From Allorhizobium ampelinum S4 (lineage in GTDB: Bacteria; Pseudomonadota; Alphaproteobacteria; Rhizobiales; Rhizobiaceae): a stretch of 64,000 nt of DNA. The position numbers were made by a program, and so were the translations under genes. Under the pieces are notes generated by a model that was not told where the DNA came from, ran no database searches, and was given only the letters and a program-made list of their open reading frames with translations. Location of the stretch: assembly GCF_000016285.1 (NCBI RefSeq), contig NC_011988.1, forward strand, positions 978,501 through 1,042,500, in the 5' to 3' direction. Positions 61,101 through 64,000 of the stretch are shown in pieces; positions within the stretch are counted from its first letter, which is position 1; every line of letters begins with the position of its first letter.

Positions 61101-61252
61101 CCTGTATAAGTGGCGCTGATTTTTACGGATGGTGGTGCGATTTCCGGGTATTGCGAAATCGACAGGCTGGTGATAGCCAACCCGCCGCCAAGCATGATCA
61201 CGATCGCGATCACCCAGGCGAAAATCGGTCGCCGTATGAAGAATTTTGACAT
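58118..61252 (-). CDS. RND multidrug efflux transporter, HAE1 (AcrB) type
   Basis: 1044 residues with 12 membrane helices and two large periplasmic loops. The proton relay pair is in GLLVDDAIVVVENVER, and the start MSKFFIRRPIFAWVIAIVIMLGG is typical. It exports drugs, plant phenolics or detergents with proton antiport. It is the middle gene of an MFP-RND-OMP operon, like AcrAB-OprM and AmeABC of Agrobacterium. I do not assign the name because paralogues are common. Confidence 0.95.
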   Translation of the reverse strand: MSKFFIRRPIFAWVIAIVIMLGGGLAITSLSISQYPEIAPPSVKISATYTGASADTVKKTVTQIIEDGMTGLDGLTYMTSSSTSGSSSITLTFDNSIDPDMAQVQVQNKLQLVESQLPSVVQNLGIEVTKSTSSILLVGALVSTDGKRTSADLGDIFSAQIEDQVKRLEGVGNINAFGSAFAMRIWLDPFKLRKFQLTPADVTSAIEAQNTQISVGSVGGLPAVEGQQINVTMTAQSQLTTVSDFERIILKVDTSGANVRLSDVARVEIGQESYTSTSRSNRQAASGFAVNLATGANALDTASRVKAKLAQIAPALPQNVSIIYPYDTTPFVSLSIEKVVHTLIEAIVLVFFVLLIFLQNLRATFIPMIAVPVVLLGTFGILALTGYSINTLTMFAMVLAIGLLVDDAIVVVENVERIMTEEGLPPLEATQKSMGEITGAIVGIALVLTAVFVPMAFFGGSTGIIYRQFSVTIISAMLLSAVVALVLTPALCATILKPIDKSHRKTTGPAAWFNRNFDRTTNGYVWSIGHLLRRPLRLLLIFAVLVGGCAWLFLRLPSSFLPQEDQGVLMTIVQLPNGSTSAQTGEVMKKVEDYLLDKESSVVDSVFAVNGFSFNGSGQNYGLVFAKLKDFDLRKKPDMAASAIVQRAMGYFMTIREAQVFPILPPAIQGMGNSSGFSLYLVDNGNHGSEALSIAAKQLLAQANSSGVITAMRPNDRDEESQVKLILDQEKLSAMGVTISDANSMLTTIFAGTNVNDFTLNNKIKKVYVQADAPYRMQAEDIKYWDARNSSNEMVPFSSFTDAKWVNGLPSISAFNAVTAFSLDGSAAPGVSSGDAMNEVERLVSKMEGGYTVAWQGISYQERLSGSQAPLLYALSVLIVFLCLSALYESWSIPFSVIMAVPIGVLGAVAAATLMGQDNDVYFKVGLLTTIGLAAKNAILIVEFAKERQEHGLSLMDATLEAARLRLRPIIMTSLAFILGVVPLAIATGAGSAAQNAIGIGVLGGMLSATLLGIFFVPSFFVIVRRASNRAKAKEELLQAEQKR

Positions 61253-61296
61253 GAGTTAATTCCTGATCACGATGTTGCAGGAGATGTCCTTTGACA

Positions 61297-62532
61297 TCAT
61301 GATTTCGGTGCTTCCGTTGCAGTCTTGCCTGCTGCTGGCGCAATAACAAAGCCCTTAGAGTCGATCTCCGATGGGACCGGCTTGACCGTGGCGTTGTCGG
61401 TGATCGACTGGAAGCCATCGAGGATCAACTGGTCGCCTTCCTTGATGCCGTCATTGACCAGCCAGTTGTTGCCAGACAGCTTGCTGCTGCGGAATGTCCG
61501 GGTCTCAACTTTGTTGTCTGCGTTTACGAATTTGGCGGTCAGGTCGCCATTGGCATTGCGGCTGGCGGCGCGTTGAGGAATGAGATAACCGTCTTCTTCG
61601 CCAACGGTGATCGTAGCGCGGACATACATGCCGGGCAGGATGAGATTGTCAGGATTATCGAACAATGCACGAATGGTCACCGTTCCGGTTGAGGTGCTGA
61701 CCGCCATTTCGGACATGTCGATCTTGCCGACATGCGGATATTCAGTTCCATCCTCCATCGTCAGCCGGATATCGGTCGTCTCGGCATCCGCCTTGTTGCC
61801 GTTGCGCTTGAGATTGCTGGCGGCGATGGCGGCGCGCAGGCGCAGAAGATTAACGCTGGATTCGTTCAGGGAGATATAGATCGGATCGATCTGCCGCAGA
61901 GTCATCAACGATTCTGTCTGGCTGGCCGTGACCACGTTGCCGATCGAATAATTGGTTGCCGATGTGACACCATCGAAAGGCGCCTTTACGGATGTCAGAT
62001 CCAGATTGATCTGCGCGGTTTGAAGAGAAGCGCGCGATTCAGACACGGATGCCTTTGCCTGGAGCAGCGTCGTTTGGGCATCTTCATATTCTTTTTGCGA
62101 TGCACCGGTATTGGCCAGACGCTCATAGCGCTGAAGATTTGCCTGGGCAGCTGGTACGCTCGCCTCAGACTTTTCCAAGGTCGCCTTGGCTTCATCCAAT
62201 GAAGCCCTATAGGTATCCTCGTCGATCTTATAGAGCAGATCGCCAGCCTTGACGAAGCTGCCTTCCTTGAAGGCTATTTCCTTGATCACGCCGCCGACCC
62301 GCGGACGAATGTCAGCGGATTGGAAAGCTTCTGCACGGCCCGACAATATGGTCGTCAGCGGTGCGGTGGATTTTTTAATCGCGAGAACGCTGACTGGGCT
62401 TGGCGGTCTTTCACCGCCGGGACCCCCTGGCCCTCCCGGGCCGCCGGCTTGCTTTTTCCCGTCATCGCTGCATCCGCTCAGCGCAATCGCCGCCACGAGA
62501 ATAATGGATGACAGGGTGAGATGTCTGGCCAT
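61297..62532 (-). CDS. RND efflux membrane fusion protein (AcrA family)
   Basis: 411 residues. Lipoprotein-type signal with LSGCSDDGKK, a Gly/Pro-rich collagen-like stretch (GGPGGPGGPGGERPP), then lipoyl / alpha-hairpin / beta-barrel domains (GGVIKEIAFKEGSFVKAGDLLYKIDEDTYRASLDEAKATLEKSEA). It links pump and outer membrane channel in the periplasm. First gene of the operon, 172 bp after the TetR gene. That gap probably holds the operon promoter and TetR operator, which I could not define. Confidence 0.94.
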   Translation of the reverse strand: MARHLTLSSIILVAAIALSGCSDDGKKQAGGPGGPGGPGGERPPSPVSVLAIKKSTAPLTTILSGRAEAFQSADIRPRVGGVIKEIAFKEGSFVKAGDLLYKIDEDTYRASLDEAKATLEKSEASVPAAQANLQRYERLANTGASQKEYEDAQTTLLQAKASVSESRASLQTAQINLDLTSVKAPFDGVTSATNYSIGNVVTASQTESLMTLRQIDPIYISLNESSVNLLRLRAAIAASNLKRNGNKADAETTDIRLTMEDGTEYPHVGKIDMSEMAVSTSTGTVTIRALFDNPDNLILPGMYVRATITVGEEDGYLIPQRAASRNANGDLTAKFVNADNKVETRTFRSSKLSGNNWLVNDGIKEGDQLILDGFQSITDNATVKPVPSEIDSKGFVIAPAAGKTATEAPKS

Positions 62533-62704
62533 GCGCAGATCCTAATTTCCGAGATAGTCTTGTTCTGACAGTTTCAGTAAAAGAAAATGATCACAAGACA
62601 ATAACATTCCGTAACCGCTCTATCGGCCGATGTTTTTTGCGCGATGGCATCAAGGACACGGCTTGCCTACAAACGGCGTATCTCGTGACGTAAATTAACA
62701 ACCG

Positions 62705-63373
62705 TCACTTTGCAAGTGGATTTTGCAGTGCGGTAGTCACCAGGCCAATCAGATCCCGGCAACGAATATGGAGAATCTCGGGCTTTTCCCGCGTGATTGA
62801 AAGTGGATGGATAACCCCTTCCAAAGCGGTGGCAATGACGGATGCAGTATGATGCGGATCGGTGACGAAAAAGTCGCCCGTCGCCACGCCTTCAAGGACG
62901 ATGGTTTCGAAAATCGCGCAAATCTTTTCCCTGTAGAGATCGGCGGCGGTGAGTTCCAGATCGGTGGTCAGCACGATCATTTTGAACAGGTGCGGATTGT
63001 CGCAAACGTCCTGCAGCAGTTTGGTCAGGAGCTGCTCGGCCATCTGCAGCAACTTCATCTGAGGTGAAGGAAGCAGTTCCAGGTCAGCGAGCCCGGCCAT
63101 TAGTTTTTCGAGATGGGCTGTCGCGATCGCATCGACCAGCGCGGTTTTGGAATGAAAATGCTTGAATACATTGGCCGGAGACATTTCCAGCTCTGCTGCG
63201 ATATCCGCCATCGCCACCTGTTGGTACCCGCGCTGGCGAAACAGCTCCTCCGCCGCCCGCAGGATTTCCTGGCGCGTTTCGGCCGCCGGACGACGTGACC
63301 TGCGGGGGCGGCATGGTTCCCGCTTGCCAGCGCTTCGTCCGGTGGGCTTGCCTGTGGTTTTTGGCGCTGTCAT
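62705..63373 (-). CDS. TetR family regulator of the efflux operon
   Basis: 222 residues. A basic, Arg/Lys-rich N-terminal extension (1-28) precedes the helix-turn-helix (ILRAAEELFRQRGYQQVAMADIAAELEMSPANVFKHFHSKTALVDA, about 38-83), then a ligand-binding domain. It is on the same strand upstream of the MFP gene, and only 5 bp after the purC stop. It likely represses the pump until a substrate binds, and may be partly expressed by read-through from purC. Confidence 0.9.
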   Translation of the reverse strand: MTAPKTTGKPTGRSAGKREPCRPRRSRRPAAETRQEILRAAEELFRQRGYQQVAMADIAAELEMSPANVFKHFHSKTALVDAIATAHLEKLMAGLADLELLPSPQMKLLQMAEQLLTKLLQDVCDNPHLFKMIVLTTDLELTAADLYREKICAIFETIVLEGVATGDFFVTDPHHTASVIATALEGVIHPLSITREKPEILHIRCRDLIGLVTTALQNPLAK

Positions 63374-63378
63374 GATCG

Positions 63379-64000
63379 TTAGCGCCGGTCGAGATAGGAG
63401 AAGAGATTTGCTTTCACGCGATCAAAGGGCGTTTCACCGGAATCATCAGCCTGGAACGTCAATCCTGTAATGGCCTCATAGGCCTGGATATACACTTTAG
63501 AGGTTGCCTCGACCAAGTCCTGTGGAATTTCTGGAATGTCGTCCTTATACGGATCGCATCGTTCCGCCACCCATGACCGTACGAAGTCCTTGTCGAAGCT
63601 TGCCGGCCGGGTTCCCTGGGCGAAGGCCTGTTCATAAGTCTCAGCAATCCAGTAACGGCTACTGTCTGGCGTGTGAATTTCATCAGCCAGAAGGATGTTA
63701 CCGGCCTCGTCTGTGCCGAATTCATATTTGGTATCGACGAGAATAAGGCCGCGCTCGGCCGCCTTCTGTTGGCCGCGAGCGAAAAGAGCCAGCGCGTATT
63801 GGGAAAGCTGCTGCCATTGATCAGGCGTCAACAGGCCGTTATCGATAATTTCTGCGGGTGTGAGCGGTGCATCGTGACCACCGTCGAATTCCTTGCTGGT
63901 CGGTGTGATGATCGCCTGCGGCAGTTTCTGATTGTCACGCATGCCGTCCGGCAATGTCATGCCATACATCGTTCGCTGCCCCTTCTTATAAAGCGTCAGG
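63379..64000 (-). CDS. purC: Phosphoribosylaminoimidazole-succinocarboxamide synthase (N-terminal part beyond window)
   Basis: About 207 C-terminal residues are visible; the frame stays open to the right edge. Typical SAICAR synthase sequence: [33 protein letters not shown] and [17 protein letters not shown]. It joins CAIR with aspartate in purine synthesis. An ATG at 63969 lies inside the protein and is not the start. The visible part matches the longer bacterial/yeast-like PurC class (about 300 residues). Confidence 0.93.
   Translation of the reverse strand, partial: LTLYKKGQRTMYGMTLPDGMRDNQKLPQAIITPTSKEFDGGHDAPLTPAEIIDNGLLTPDQWQQLSQYALALFARGQQKAAERGLILVDTKYEFGTDEAGNILLADEIHTPDSSRYWIAETYEQAFAQGTRPASFDKDFVRSWVAERCDPYKDDIPEIPQDLVEATSKVYIQAYEAITGLTFQADDSGETPFDRVKANLFSYLDRR

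Noticed and set aside
1..64000. tRNA, rRNA, CRISPR, transposon or integration site
   Set aside because: I looked for cloverleaf patterns, regularly spaced repeats, transposase motifs and flanking direct repeats and found none that stood up. Weak or divergent cases could be missed by eye.

Overview
The window looks like chromosomal DNA of a member of the Rhizobiaceae (Agrobacterium / Allorhizobium / Rhizobium type). The basis is recognisable gene sets: a frcBCAK-type sugar ABC operon with a divergent ROK regulator, arginase plus ornithine cyclodeaminase under an Lrp-type regulator, the alphaproteobacterial general stress response (EcfG, NepR, PhyR, HisKA_2/HWE kinase), rhizobial intergenic palindromes, and an aminoacyl:carrier-protein ligase operon of a kind studied in Agrobacterium and Bradyrhizobium. 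I see no tRNA, rRNA, CRISPR array, transposase or phage module. It reads as core or stable accessory chromosome, not as a mobile island.

Layout. 1-5.3 kb: a minus-strand operon for a polar amino-acid type ABC importer, a HutC-like GntR regulator and a flavin-dependent monooxygenase cut by the left edge. 5.5-11.3 kb: the fructose-type operon (frcK, frcA, frcC, frcB) with divergent frcR and a sugar mutarotase. 11.3-16.2 kb: a short-chain dehydrogenase, an Lrp regulator divergent from arginase-ocd, a tiny Pmp3-type membrane protein and a GH105 hydrolase. 16.2-18.7 kb: tonB-exbD-exbB.

19-29 kb: a general-stress-response neighbourhood. It encodes EcfG sigma with NepR, a second NepR-like protein, PhyR, a HisKA_2-type kinase, an atypical single-domain receiver, two DUF1328 micro-proteins, Dps, CsbD and DUF883-type proteins. 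Seven copies of GGAAC-N16-CGTT, all with exactly 16 bp between the boxes, sit before genes here. This suggests a locally clustered EcfG regulon.

29-36.3 kb: a DNA ligase-exonuclease pair, a stand-alone Lrp ligand-binding domain, a 974-residue kinase / M23-like / aminotransferase fusion and purU. 36.6-47.4 kb: an exopolysaccharide locus (GH5, Wzy-like, Wzc-like with a degenerate kinase domain, two glycosyltransferases, Wzx, and a double alpha/beta hydrolase without serine nucleophiles). 47.4-53.3 kb: an operon of carrier protein, acyl-CoA dehydrogenase homologue, aminoacyl:carrier-protein ligase, DUF1839 protein and a GH2 glycosidase. Its product is not known to me and it is the best candidate for an undescribed pathway. 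53.5-56.3 kb: EF-P and its beta-lysylation enzymes EpmA and EpmB. 56.5-63.4 kb: an RND tripartite efflux operon with a TetR regulator. The right edge cuts purC.

Starts were chosen from start codons, Shine-Dalgarno (SD) sequences and overlap with neighbours. Many differ from the longest possible reading frame.
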